A stretch of 64,000 bases of DNA from Cryobacterium inferilacus (GCF_019599185.1 NZ_JAIEUL010000009.1:62001-126000), one strand, 5' to 3'; numbered from the stretch's first letter, positions 36,165 to 44,630 are shown. The notes: generated from the sequence alone by a model not told the origin. Translations and numbers: made by a program.

Positions 36165-36183
36165 GTCACGAAAACGTAACGCT
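36165..36183. promoter_or_regulatory. GTCACG-N5-GTAACG site upstream of the CHAP gene
   Basis: GTCACG (36165-36170) and GTAACG (36176-36181) are spaced by 11 bp, matching the site at 34203-34222 upstream of the related NlpC/P60 gene. It lies 76 bp before the GTG. Confidence 0.5.
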
Positions 36184-36258
36184 CAGCGTGACAGGGGCCC
36201 GGGGCATCGCCTAAGGTTGACGGGTACCCCACCGGTTTCGGCCGTTTAAGGAATCCCT

Positions 36259-37302
36259 GTGACTCATTCCGGCCCAGCCGGCTCGCCCGAGGGCGACGGC
36301 GCGATGCTCACGCGCCGCGAGCTGCGCGCACTGCGCGAAGCCGAAGCCCTCGCCGCCGGATCCGTGACCCCGGTCTCCGAGACATCGGTACCCGAGTCGT
36401 CGGTACCTGTGCCCGTGCCGCCGGTGCAGATCGTCTCCGCGGCGCAGGACCTGGCCGTCGTCGTCGTCGAAGGGCCCGCGGCCGTCGCGTCGCCGGCCCG
36501 CCGCGCTCCCGGGCGTCCCGCCCGCGCCTACGCGCGCGCCACGCCGCCGCCTGCTGCCCCCCGGCAGCGCGCGACCGGTCGAATGCGGGCCGCCCGCAAA
36601 CCGATGGCGAAGCTCCTGACCCTCGTGGCGATCCCCGCGATCTTCCTCACCATCGCGTTGCCCTCCTACGCCTTCGCACCCCAGGGCGCCAGTGCCGTGG
36701 TCAGCGGCGCGACCGCCGAAGAGGCCCAGCGGGTCACCGTGGCTGCAGCGGCCGCGGCCGTGACCATCTCCGCCGACGGCTTCAGCTCCACCAGCCAGGC
36801 CGAGCTTGACGAGACCGAGGCGGCCCTGCAGGCGGAACTCGCCCAGAAGGCCGCCGCGGCCGCAGGCTTTGCCGTGTACGGCATCCGTGCCGAGGGCGAC
36901 GACTACCCGTGGCCGACGGCCGCAACGGATGACCAGGGCGGCGGGCTGTCCCCGCTCGGCTATTACTACCGCGAGTGCGTGGACTTCGTGGCGTGGCGGT
37001 TGAACCGCGACGCCGGCGCTTCCGGCAGCCCGTGGAAGTGGACCTGGGGCAACCTGACCCCCGGCGGCGGCAACGGTTCCGCCTGGGCGGGCAACTGGGC
37101 GGCCCAGGGTCGCCCCACCGGCAAGACCCCCGTCGTCGGGGCCGTCGCCACCTTCAGCTACAACCACGTGGCCTACGTGCAGTCGGTGCCCGGCGACGGC
37201 ACCGTGGTGCTCGAGGAATACAACTGGATGGGTTCGCACGCGTACCACACGCGCACGATCCCGATCAGCGAGGTCAAACTCTTCCTCTACCCGCCGACCT
37301 AA
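36259..37302 (+). CDS. secreted CHAP-domain peptidoglycan hydrolase
   Basis: The 347-residue protein has a GTG start with AAGGAA upstream. A long cytoplasmic N-terminus (about 1-115) is rich in Arg, Ala and Pro, with TRRELRALREAEALA. One membrane segment follows (LLTLVAIPAIFLTIALPSYAF). The DGFSSTSQAELDETEAAL linker is shared with the protein at 34414. The CHAP domain (about 225-347) contains YYRECVDFVAWRLNRD (catalytic Cys), a YNHVAYVQSV His and EEYNWM. CHAP enzymes are amidases or endopeptidases that cut peptidoglycan. It is a paralogue of the NlpC/P60 gene with a different catalytic domain. Confidence 0.9.
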   Translation: MTHSGPAGSPEGDGAMLTRRELRALREAEALAAGSVTPVSETSVPESSVPVPVPPVQIVSAAQDLAVVVVEGPAAVASPARRAPGRPARAYARATPPPAAPRQRATGRMRAARKPMAKLLTLVAIPAIFLTIALPSYAFAPQGASAVVSGATAEEAQRVTVAAAAAAVTISADGFSSTSQAELDETEAALQAELAQKAAAAAGFAVYGIRAEGDDYPWPTAATDDQGGGLSPLGYYYRECVDFVAWRLNRDAGASGSPWKWTWGNLTPGGGNGSAWAGNWAAQGRPTGKTPVVGAVATFSYNHVAYVQSVPGDGTVVLEEYNWMGSHAYHTRTIPISEVKLFLYPPT

Positions 37303-37351
37303 CCGCACACGTTCGGTCCGCGTCGGGATAGCGGCTAAACTTTCCCGGTCA

Positions 37352-37426
37352 GCCTCTGTAGCTCAATGGAAGAGCAGTTCCGTCCTAAGGAAAGGGTTGG
37401 GGGTTCGAGTCCCTCCAGGGGCACCA
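37352..37426 (+). tRNA. tRNA-Arg (anticodon CCT)
   Basis: The acceptor GCCTCTG (37352-37358) pairs with CAGGGGC (37416-37422). The D-arm is GCTC...GAGC. The anticodon loop GTCCTAA has CCT at 37384-37386. The 3' end is followed by an encoded CCA (37424-37426). The pair at positions 27-43 is a G-A mismatch. Confidence 0.93.
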
Positions 37427-37464
37427 CGCGTCGAGGGTGCGCATCCGCTGATCTGAATCATTGC

Positions 37465-37470
37465 TAGCGT
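37465..37470 (+). promoter_or_regulatory. -10 element of the oxidoreductase gene
   Basis: TAGCGT ends 6 nt before the ATG at 37477, a leaderless arrangement. Confidence 0.45.
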
Positions 37471-37476
37471 CGGGGA

Positions 37477-38478
37477 ATGACGACTACACGCACCCGGTGG
37501 GCGATCCTGGGACCCGGCGACATCGGCGGCTGGTTCGCCCGAGCGTTGCCCCGCTCCGACTACGGCACCCTGCACGCCGTCGGAAGCACCAGCCCGGACC
37601 GGGCGGCGGAGTTCGCGGCGCTGCACGGCGCCCCCGTCACCGGTAGCTATGCAGAGCTTCTCGCTCGGGACGACATCGACGCCGTCTATGTCTCCACCGT
37701 GAACACCACGCACGCGGACCTCGCCATCGCCGCGCTGCGGGCCGGAAAGGCCGTGCTGTGCGAAAAGCCGGTGGCGCCCAGCGCGGCCGAGACCGAGCGG
37801 GTGTTGGCCGTGGCCGCGGAATGTGGGGTGCCGTTCGTCGAGGCCTACAAACACCGCTTCGGGCCCGTCGCCCGCGCCCTGGAGGGGCTCGTGGCCGACC
37901 GGGAGAGCGGATCCCCGCTGACGGTGGTCGCGTCGGGCGGATTCGCCGCCGGGCAGCGCTCCGGCCGACTGTTCGACCCTGCCCTGGCCGGCGGAGCCAT
38001 CCTGGACATGGGCGGCTACCCGGTCGCGTTCGCGCTGGGGCTCGCCGCGGCCGCCGGCATTGACCCGGCTGACCTCAGCGTCACGGTCGCCACCGGACAG
38101 ATCGGTGACACCGGCGTCGACGAGCACGCCACCGCCACCATCGCTGCCGCCGGGTTCTCCGCTGACGTGGCCTGCTCGATCGTCGCCGCACTGCCGAAAT
38201 CAGCGCAGCTTGCCGGCGACTTCGGGGTCGTCGACCTCGCCGACGCGTTCGGCGACCGCACGGCCTCTGCGCGGTCGTTCATCGTGCGCAGCGGTGGCAC
38301 CGAACGACTGGTGGAACTGCCGACGGTGGATCCGTTCGCCGCCGAGGCCGACTGCGTGTCGCTGGCGCTGCGCGACGGCCGCACCGAGGCACCGGAGATG
38401 CCCTGGGCGTACAGCCGCAGCATCGCCCGCCTGCTCGACCAGTGGCGGGCGGGCGTGGACGCGGCCGCACGCGGCTGA
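37477..38478 (+). CDS. Gfo/Idh/MocA family oxidoreductase
   Basis: The 333-residue protein has an N-terminal Rossmann fold with WAILGPGDIGGWFARAL (about 7-22) and the second family motif AVLCEKPVAPSAAETERVL (about 92-110), which contains the conserved EKP lysine. The C-terminal half is the substrate domain. It should oxidise or reduce a sugar or related substrate with NAD(P). The substrate cannot be deduced. It follows tRNA-Arg and has its own leaderless promoter. Confidence 0.9.
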   Translation: MTTTRTRWAILGPGDIGGWFARALPRSDYGTLHAVGSTSPDRAAEFAALHGAPVTGSYAELLARDDIDAVYVSTVNTTHADLAIAALRAGKAVLCEKPVAPSAAETERVLAVAAECGVPFVEAYKHRFGPVARALEGLVADRESGSPLTVVASGGFAAGQRSGRLFDPALAGGAILDMGGYPVAFALGLAAAAGIDPADLSVTVATGQIGDTGVDEHATATIAAAGFSADVACSIVAALPKSAQLAGDFGVVDLADAFGDRTASARSFIVRSGGTERLVELPTVDPFAAEADCVSLALRDGRTEAPEMPWAYSRSIARLLDQWRAGVDAAARG

Positions 38479-38525
38479 CCGCATCCGCCGGTCGCGCCGG
38501 CACCCCGCCGCGATTCGCGGGTCAG

Positions 38526-38565
38526 GCGCCGCTTCGCGGGCGGCACGCCACCCGCGAAGCGGCGC
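38526..38565. terminator. bidirectional hairpin between the oxidoreductase and a small leftward gene
   Basis: A perfect 15-bp stem has arms 38526-38540 and 38551-38565 and a 10-nt loop, lying between convergent genes. Confidence 0.7.
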
Positions 38566-38582
38566 ACCACCCGCGCGGCGGC

Positions 38583-38852
38583 TCACCGCAGCCGGATGAG
38601 CATCAGGGCGAGCTGCTCGTCGCGAGCGCGGTCGAGGTCGCGGCGGGCGTCCACCGACTCCGGTGCGAGAACGGCCCGTTCACGGCGCCGGGCCGTGGCG
38701 GGGCGGCGACCCCAGCGGATCAGGGCCAGACCGAGGTGCATGGCGGCGCGATCCACCGGGCCAACGCGCCGCACGGGGTGCGGTGCGGGGGAGCCCAGGG
38801 GTTGAGGTGGGTGATCATGGCGCCCGATCGTGGGCGCCAGCTTGGTTGTCAT
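38583..38852 (-). CDS. small basic hypothetical protein
   Basis: The 89-residue protein is Arg-rich and cytoplasmic. It contains VDRAAMHLGLALIRWGRRP (about 34-52) and ends ARDEQLALMLIRLR. Similar short proteins with a DRxAxxxGLALxxWxRR core occur in Microbacteriaceae, from memory, but I know no function. The start MTTKLAPTIG has AAGGAC upstream. It lies leftward of the micropeptide at 39080 on the same strand. Confidence 0.65.
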   Translation of the reverse strand: MTTKLAPTIGRHDHPPQPLGSPAPHPVRRVGPVDRAAMHLGLALIRWGRRPATARRRERAVLAPESVDARRDLDRARDEQLALMLIRLR

Positions 38853-39079
38853 GATGAGTGTCCTTGAGAAGGTTTGCGTGCCAGGCAGGCGCGACAAAAG
38901 CGCATCCGGGCACGCCGAATAAGGGGTGGCCGCGCGAAGCGGCGAGGATGCTGCGCGCGATTCGCGCGGCACGAGCGGGGTGAATGACCCTGGCCGCGAG
39001 CGCACGAGTGCGGATGCCGGCCTGGTCGGGCTTCGAGAGCGTCACCACCGTCTGGACCGGTGGGTTGCCTACTGGCCGA

Positions 39080-39148
39080 TCAGGCGGTGAAGACGCCGAC
39101 GAAGCCGGCGGTGGTACGGAATGCGAATGCAATCGTGGCTGTAATCAC
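39080..39148 (-). CDS. 22-residue hydrophobic small ORF
   Basis: A GTG at 39148 has AAAGGAG 6 nt upstream and opens a 22-codon ORF, VITATIAFAFRTTAGFVGVF and two more residues, ending at TGA. The predicted peptide is hydrophobic with a single Arg, long enough for one membrane segment. There is no homologue I recognise. The ribosome-binding site is the main support. Confidence 0.4.
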   Translation of the reverse strand: MITATIAFAFRTTAGFVGVFTA

Positions 39149-39251
39149 GCTGGGCTCCTTTCGTCGTATGGCGTAGGCATCACCGTAGTGGGGGTTGGGC
39201 GCGGCGCGCAACACCCCCAACCTGCCGGTTTCGCGGATGGACCCGGCTGGC

Positions 39252-39257
39252 TACTCT
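39252..39257 (+). promoter_or_regulatory. -10 element of the DUF2277 gene
   Basis: TACTCT ends 6 nt before the ATG at 39264. GGAG also lies within the spacer, so either leaderless or ribosome-binding-site initiation is possible. Confidence 0.35.
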
Positions 39258-39263
39258 CGGAGT

Positions 39264-39536
39264 ATGTGTCGGAACATTCATCAGCTTCACAATTTCGAAC
39301 CTGCCGCCACCGACGATGAGGTGCACGCGGCCGCTCTGCAGTTCGTGCGCAAGATCAGCGGGTCGACGAAACCGTCGAAGGCCAACGAAGCGGCGTTCAC
39401 CCGGGCGGTGGAGGAGATCGCCCACATTTCCCGCCACCTGCTGGAAGACCTCGTGACGAGCGCCCCGCCGAAGAATCGCGAGGTCGAGGCGGAGAAGGCC
39501 AAACAGCGTTCGGCGAAACGGTTCGCCGCGGCCTGA
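39264..39536 (+). CDS. DUF2277 protein
   Basis: The 90-residue protein matches DUF2277 from its first residue: MCRNIHQLHNFEPAATDDEV, then the conserved LQFVRKISGSTKPSKANE. It is a small helical protein of unknown function found across bacteria. ATG at 39264 agrees with the family start. It is convergent with the gene at 39541, leaving 4 bp between the stops. Confidence 0.92.
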   Translation: MCRNIHQLHNFEPAATDDEVHAAALQFVRKISGSTKPSKANEAAFTRAVEEIAHISRHLLEDLVTSAPPKNREVEAEKAKQRSAKRFAAA

Positions 39537-39540
39537 CGGG

Positions 39541-40434
39541 TCAGTCGGAGTGCCCCAGGGCGTCGGCTGACGCCCTGGCGGCTCTGGCGCGCCTGCTGGA
39601 CTCCTCTGCGGCGACACGCGCCGACGCGCGGGCCTCGGCGAGCGCTTTCTCGTCGTCGGCGACGCCCCGCAGCCCGGCCTGGGCCGTGTCCAGTTGTTCG
39701 CGCACCTCGGCGATCTCCGCCTCGAGGCTGGCCCGGCGCAATGCGAGCCGGTGCGCACGACGGTCGAGGGCCTCGTTCTCCGCGGCGGCGGTGTCCGCCT
39801 CCCGTTCGAGGCGGTCGGCCTGCAGCCTGGCCTCCTTGCGACGGCGCACCTCGGCCAGGTCGACCGGGGAAGGCGTGCTGCCGGTGGGGGACCCGCTCCG
39901 CGGGGATGCTCCGTGCCAGGGCTCCGGATCGGGCACCGCCACGGCGCCGGCCAGCTCGACCGCCCCGAAGCCCTCCGCTCGCAACGGCTTGACCAGCAGC
40001 CCGCTGGCGACGGCCGCGGCCGCCGCGGCATCCGTGGTGCCGGCCAGCAGGGTTTGCTCCACCTCGGCCAGCACGTTCGGGGTGGGCGGATGCCCCAGGC
40101 CGTCTGCGGCCTCCGCGCCCTGGCGGGTGAGCGCGGCCACCAACGTGCGCCGCTCACCGCCGATGCGCCGCAGGTCCTCCCGGTCCAGCTGCTCCTGCGC
40201 GGAGCGCATCCGCTCACCGAGCCGCAGGAGGGCGTCAAGCTCGTCGGCGCTCTGTCGGGCGAGAAGGTTGACCAGCCAGGCCGCAGGGGCGGGTTTCCGC
40301 AGCGCGGCGACCTGCGTCGCAAGCGGCGCATCCGTGGGTTTGAGTTCACGCACCCTGTTGTTGCGCGCGGCGGTGAACTCCTGCGGCTGCAGCCCGTACA
40401 GGTCCAGGGCAATCGCGGTGAGGGTGGCGGTCAT
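39541..40434 (-). CDS. hypothetical coiled-coil protein
   Basis: The 297-residue cytoplasmic protein has an N-terminal conserved segment (LTAIALDLYGLQPQEFTAARNNRVRELK). The C-terminal third (about 195-297) is a coiled coil rich in Ala, Arg and Glu (VRRRKEARLQADRLEREADTAAAEN). No catalytic motif is visible and no family is recognised. It is convergent with the DUF2277 gene, next to which it seems to be kept. ATG at 40434 was preferred to an upstream start at 40470 because the extra 12 residues have no support. Confidence 0.75.
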   Translation of the reverse strand: MTATLTAIALDLYGLQPQEFTAARNNRVRELKPTDAPLATQVAALRKPAPAAWLVNLLARQSADELDALLRLGERMRSAQEQLDREDLRRIGGERRTLVAALTRQGAEAADGLGHPPTPNVLAEVEQTLLAGTTDAAAAAAVASGLLVKPLRAEGFGAVELAGAVAVPDPEPWHGASPRSGSPTGSTPSPVDLAEVRRRKEARLQADRLEREADTAAAENEALDRRAHRLALRRASLEAEIAEVREQLDTAQAGLRGVADDEKALAEARASARVAAEESSRRARAARASADALGHSD

Positions 40435-40487
40435 GCACCCATCCTCGCCCGCGCGGGTCGCTGTCGCCACCGTTTCGGCTGCCGGTG

Positions 40488-41090
40488 TCAGCGCAGGCGC
40501 ACCCCCGACGCCTTGAGTTCCAGCGCGGCCAGTGCGCGCATCACCCCGGCGTCACCCCGTCGCCAGGCGGAGACGGGGTCGGCATCGACGGCGGCCAGCA
40601 CCGACAGCTTCTGATTCGTCAGGGCGCGGAGGGCCAGCATGTCCACCGTGACCCCCGCCCCGACCAGCCGCCTGGTCGTGGCCGCCCGACGGGTGAACCG
40701 CAGGCGCGGCACGAGCCAGAACAGCAGGATCGTCGCCACCGGCACGACCGCGATTCCCCAGCCCAGGCCGACCGCGAGGTTCAATACCGCCTCCTGCTGG
40801 CTGCGTCCGGCCGCCTCCAGGCTCGCGCCCGCCCCGCTGGCCGTCGCGAACGGTTCGCTGATCCCACCGCCGATGAGCGGTATCCCGTCGAGCCTGTCGC
40901 CGATGTCGCTCATGGTGCTGGCGAAGTCCGACCCGGCCGTCTGCATCTGCCGGCCGAACCGGGCCAGGTCGATCACCAGCGAATAGACGAACGCGCCGAG
41001 CGCCACCCACGCGGCGATGGCGGTGACGGCGAGCACGTCGACCGCGACCTGACGGGAACGCTGGGCGGGGAAGTCGGAGTAGAACTGCAT
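40488..41090 (-). CDS. hypothetical membrane protein
   Basis: The 200-residue protein has two strong membrane segments (about 17-42 and 103-127) separated by an external loop of about 55 residues. The last 70 residues are a cytoplasmic, Arg/Ala-rich domain with DMLALRALTNQKLSVLAAVD. No known family is recognised. It sits between the coiled-coil gene and a small membrane protein gene, the latter divergent. Confidence 0.72.
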   Translation of the reverse strand: MQFYSDFPAQRSRQVAVDVLAVTAIAAWVALGAFVYSLVIDLARFGRQMQTAGSDFASTMSDIGDRLDGIPLIGGGISEPFATASGAGASLEAAGRSQQEAVLNLAVGLGWGIAVVPVATILLFWLVPRLRFTRRAATTRRLVGAGVTVDMLALRALTNQKLSVLAAVDADPVSAWRRGDAGVMRALAALELKASGVRLR

Positions 41091-41167
41091 GCCTTCACTA
41101 TTCCGTACGCCGTGGCTACCCTGTTCGGCAACGCGGTCAGCACTGGCGCGGAGAGGCGGAGAATCTG

Positions 41168-41368
41168 ATGACGACGGACGGACGAGGCCGCGTGATCGTG
41201 CGGGACGGGTCCTGGGGGTTCTTCTTCCTCCTGGCTTACATCGGAGCCGCCGTCTACTTCATCTCGGTATCCGACGGCTCCTTCTGGGCGGTGATCTTCG
41301 GCCTCCTCCAGGCGATCGTCTGGCCGGCCTACCTGGTCTACAACGCGCTGCTGCTGATGGGCGCCTGA
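41168..41368 (+). CDS. small two-helix membrane protein
   Basis: The 66-residue protein has a short N-terminus and two hydrophobic helices (about 16-34 and 40-60: FWAVIFGLLQAIVWPAYLVYNALLLM). GGAGAA lies 7 nt before the ATG. It resembles other short actinobacterial membrane proteins of unknown role. Its final 31 bp overlap the convergent tctA gene. Confidence 0.7.
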   Translation: MTTDGRGRVIVRDGSWGFFFLLAYIGAAVYFISVSDGSFWAVIFGLLQAIVWPAYLVYNALLLMGA

Positions 41369-42876
41369 GCGGCGGCGTTGGCGCGCCGGTGCCGCACGTG
41401 CTGTACGGCGCTGATCACAATGGCCACGGCCATCACCGAGTACAGCGACGCCGTGATCGGCGACGACACCAGGATGGCCAGGTCGCCCTCTGACACCGCC
41501 AGCGCCCGACGCAGCTCGGTTTCGGCCAGCGGGCCGAGGATGGCGGCGATGAGCACCGGGGCAAGCGGAATCGCGAACCGGCGCATCACGAAACCGAGCA
41601 CGCCGATGCCCAGTAGTAACCAGAGGTCCTTCATCGAGGACGCGATCGCGTAGACGCCGAAGACCGAGAACACGGCCACACCGGCGTAGAGGTAGTGCTT
41701 GGGCACCAGCAGCAGCTTGGCCCACACGGCGGCGAACGGCAGGTTGATGATGAGCAGGAAGACCAGGCCGACGAACAGGCTGGCCAGTAGCGGCCAGACC
41801 AGGTCGGCGCTGCGCTCGAAGAGCAGCGGACCCGGCTGCATGCCGTACTGCTGGAACGCGGCGAGCATCATCGCCGCGGTCGCCGAGGTGGGCAGGCCGA
41901 GCGCGAGCAGGGCCCCCATCGCGGTGCCGGCGGTGGCGTTGCCGGCCGCCTCTGGGCCTGCGACGCCCTGGATGGCGCCCCTGGAGCCGAAGTCGGTGTC
42001 GCCGCGGCGTTTGGCCAGGCGCTTCTCTGTGCCGTAGGCGAGGAAGGTGGGCACCTCTGAGCCGCCCACCGGGATGGCGCCGAACGGCAGGCCGTAACCG
42101 GTGCCGCGCAGGAACGCCGGGAACGCGGCCGTGAACTCGCGCCAGCTGAGGTACGGCGAACCGCTGGCCTGGATGCTCATGGCCGGTCCTTCCCGGTGGA
42201 TACGGGAAGCCACATGCAGAACCTCGCCCAGGGCAAGCAAACCCACGGTGACGACGATGATCGAGATCCCGTCGAGGAATTCCGGCATCCCCAGGGTGAA
42301 CCGGGCCGCGCCGCTTGGACCGTCGATACCGACCATGGCCAGTGACAGGCCGATCGCCAGGGCGATCAGGCCGCGCACCACGGATTCCGCCACGACCGCG
42401 GAGATGGCCACGAACGCGAAGGCGGCCAGGGCGAAGTATTCCGCCGGACCGAACAGGGTGGCCAGCTTGACCAGGTAGGGGGAGAAGAACACCACCAGAG
42501 TGGTGGCGATCATCCCCCCGGTGAACGCGCCGATCGCCGCGGTGCCGAGGGCCTTGGACGCCCGACCGTCCTTGGCCATCCGGTGGCCCTCGAAAGTGGT
42601 GGCGATGGCGGAGGAATTGCCGGGGGTGTTGAGCAGGATGCCGGAGGTGGAGTCGCCGAACAGGCCGCCGAAGTAGATGCTCGCGAACATGATGAACGCG
42701 CCGGTCGGGTCCAGGCTGAATGTGACCGGCAGCAGCAGCGCCACGGCCATCGCCGAGCCCAGCCCCGGCAGCACGCCGACGGCGGTGCCGAGGATGGCGC
42801 CGATGAGCAGCCAGAGCAGGTTCATCGGGGTGAGGGCGACGGAGAAGCCCTCCAGCAGCAGGCCTAGTTGATCCAT
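41338..42876 (-). CDS. tctA: tripartite tricarboxylate transporter, large membrane subunit TctA
   Basis: The 512-residue protein has about 11 membrane helices and the TctA signatures GVLPGLGSAMAVALLLPVTF (about 30-49), GGLFGDSTSGILLNTPGNSSA, and GAIPVGGSEVPTFLAYGTE. It is the main pore of the TTT importer family (citrate and other carboxylates). It overlaps the tctB end by 13 bp. The start MDQLGLLLEG is chosen because the longer reading adds 24 residues with no support. It lies last in the tctC-tctB-tctA operon. Confidence 0.95.
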   Translation of the reverse strand: MDQLGLLLEGFSVALTPMNLLWLLIGAILGTAVGVLPGLGSAMAVALLLPVTFSLDPTGAFIMFASIYFGGLFGDSTSGILLNTPGNSSAIATTFEGHRMAKDGRASKALGTAAIGAFTGGMIATTLVVFFSPYLVKLATLFGPAEYFALAAFAFVAISAVVAESVVRGLIALAIGLSLAMVGIDGPSGAARFTLGMPEFLDGISIIVVTVGLLALGEVLHVASRIHREGPAMSIQASGSPYLSWREFTAAFPAFLRGTGYGLPFGAIPVGGSEVPTFLAYGTEKRLAKRRGDTDFGSRGAIQGVAGPEAAGNATAGTAMGALLALGLPTSATAAMMLAAFQQYGMQPGPLLFERSADLVWPLLASLFVGLVFLLIINLPFAAVWAKLLLVPKHYLYAGVAVFSVFGVYAIASSMKDLWLLLGIGVLGFVMRRFAIPLAPVLIAAILGPLAETELRRALAVSEGDLAILVSSPITASLYSVMAVAIVISAVQHVRHRRANAAAQAPISSSAL

Positions 42877-43496
42877 GAGAGCACTCCCGTGAGGATTCCG
42901 GAGGGAAGGTTGAGGCCGAGCCCGGCCGAGAAGGCCAGTTGGATGCACGACGAGAAGATGATGGCGACACCGATGTCGAAGACCGGACGGTTGCTGCCCA
43001 GGGCTCTGGCGATGGCCCAGAACAGCGCGGCCCCGGCCAGCAGCCAGCCGAGTGGTTGCAGGATCAGGGTGAAGCCGACCAGGGCGCCGAAGACGGTGCC
43101 GGTGGTGCGCCAGTCGGTGGCGCCGATGCGCTTCTTGGTGGTCGGGTGCACCGACGAGCGCACGACCCGGATCTCCGAGGTGGTGTCGATGTCGCCGAGG
43201 TCGGTGAGGAGGTCGGAGGACAGGCCGACGTTGCTGTCACCGTCGATGGTGCGGGGCGCACGGATCACCTGCACCGCCAGCAGCACCGCCAGGGTGTACA
43301 GCAGGCCGGCGACGATGGTCGGGAAGAACTGCGGCCCAGGCGTGCCGGAGCCCTCCGGAACCGCCATGGTCACGGTGCCCACGGTGAGGAACACGGCCAG
43401 GCCGAGCACCAGCACCGATACGATCAGTTCGCTGCGCCCGGTGAACCAGCTCGCCGGTTTCGCCTCGACGGGCGGGTGGGTCAGTGCGGTCGTCAT
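42864..43496 (-). CDS. tctB: tripartite tricarboxylate transporter, small membrane subunit TctB
   Basis: The 210-residue protein has four membrane segments, the usual TctB topology, and a long loop between the second and third (about 80-130). Features include the GTPGPQFFPTIVAGLLY motif. The start ATG overlaps the tctC stop (ATGA), and the end overlaps the tctA start by 13 bp, so the three are translationally coupled. It assists TctA in solute transport. Confidence 0.9.
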   Translation of the reverse strand: MTTALTHPPVEAKPASWFTGRSELIVSVLVLGLAVFLTVGTVTMAVPEGSGTPGPQFFPTIVAGLLYTLAVLLAVQVIRAPRTIDGDSNVGLSSDLLTDLGDIDTTSEIRVVRSSVHPTTKKRIGATDWRTTGTVFGALVGFTLILQPLGWLLAGAALFWAIARALGSNRPVFDIGVAIIFSSCIQLAFSAGLGLNLPSGILTGVLSWIN

Positions 43497-44473
43497 AGTC
43501 CGAGCTCCTTGATGATGGCGGCCACCCGCACGGTTTCCTCTGCGACGAAGTCGTCGAGTTCCGCCCCGGTGGAGAAGCTGTCGCTCCACCGGTTGCGAGT
43601 CATGGCGTCCTCCCAGTCGGCCGTGGCGTGCATCTCGGTCACGATGGCCACGAGCTCCTCGCGGGTGTCGTCGCTGATGCCCGCGGGGGCGACGTAGCCG
43701 CGCCAGTTGGACATCTCCACGTCCAGGCCCGATTCGATGAAGGTGGGCACGTCGATGCCGTCGACGGGTTCCGCCGCCGAGGTGCCCAGGGCACGGATGG
43801 TGCCGGCCTCGATCTGGTCGCTGAACTCGTTGTAGCCGGAGATGCCCGCCGCCGCCGTGTTGGACAGCACCGAGGTGAGCACCTCGCCGCCACCTGAGTA
43901 CGCGACGTAGTTCACCTGCTGCGGGTCGAAGCCGATCTCCTGGGCGAGCAGGCCGCTGAGGAGGTGGTCGATGCCGCCGAGCGACCCGCCCGCGATGGCG
44001 TGACCGCCCGGGTCGGCGGCCCAGCCGGCGGCGAAGTCCTCGATGGTCTCGTATGGCGAGTCCGCGGGGACCACGAGCACGTTGTAGTCGTCGGCGACCC
44101 TCGCGATCAGTGTGACATCATCCAGCGTGGTCTGGGTGTCGGCCAGCTCGATGGCGCCGAGCATGACGGCTCCGGTGATCATCAGCACGTCTTCCCTGCC
44201 GTCCATCTGGCCGAGCTGGTTGAGGCCGATGGTTCCGCCGGCTCCGGGCACATTCACCACCCGGGCCGTGTTCACCACCCCGTTGACCCGCATGGCCTGT
44301 TGCGACTCCCTGGCGAAGCCGTCCCAGCCGCCGCCAGGCGCGGCCGGGGCGATCAGGGTGAGCTTGCTGCGGGCGGTGGCGGTGCCACCGGAGGAACTGG
44401 CATTTGCTGTCGCGGCGACGAAGAACACCGCGGTCACGGCTGCGAAGGCAACCGTGAGAATCGCTTTTTTCAT
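43493..44473 (-). CDS. tctC: tripartite tricarboxylate transporter, solute-binding protein TctC
   Basis: The 326-residue protein has a Sec signal peptide (first 28 residues, KKAILTVAFAAVTAVFFVAA, cut after ANA) and lacks a lipobox. The TctC/Bug fold shows APAAPGGGWDGFARE, GGTIGLNQLGQM and the DNYVV-like substrate region with GVDVPTF-type segments. It captures the substrate, probably a carboxylate such as citrate. It is the first gene of the tctCBA operon. The 157-bp spacer to the divergent sensor kinase must hold the promoters. Confidence 0.92.
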   Translation of the reverse strand: MKKAILTVAFAAVTAVFFVAATANASSSGGTATARSKLTLIAPAAPGGGWDGFARESQQAMRVNGVVNTARVVNVPGAGGTIGLNQLGQMDGREDVLMITGAVMLGAIELADTQTTLDDVTLIARVADDYNVLVVPADSPYETIEDFAAGWAADPGGHAIAGGSLGGIDHLLSGLLAQEIGFDPQQVNYVAYSGGGEVLTSVLSNTAAAGISGYNEFSDQIEAGTIRALGTSAAEPVDGIDVPTFIESGLDVEMSNWRGYVAPAGISDDTREELVAIVTEMHATADWEDAMTRNRWSDSFSTGAELDDFVAEETVRVAAIIKELGL

Positions 44474-44630
44474 GCGCGAAACCCTTTCTAACAGCGACGT
44501 CGTTGTAGCCGCGGAAGTTGCTCTACCATTGCAGGACGTCGATGAGGATTCGTCCGTATCGGCCTTTCTGCTCTTTGATGCACATGACATGCTGCAGCCA
44601 TCGATCGACGACACCGAGGTCTGGAGACAC

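Larger units (their letters stand above)
38853..39263 (-). other. 411-bp region with few features
   Basis: This interval between the small basic protein and the DUF2277 gene contains a possible 22-codon ORF (39080-39148) with a strong ribosome-binding site. Long overlapping reading frames here have no codon or homology support. No promoter, terminator or RNA gene is recognised. Confidence 0.5.

Noticed and set aside
37352..37426. tRNA-Arg as an integration site for a mobile element
   Set aside because: No integrase or phage gene is nearby, no attachment-site repeat of the tRNA 3' end was noticed downstream, and the following gene is an ordinary oxidoreductase.
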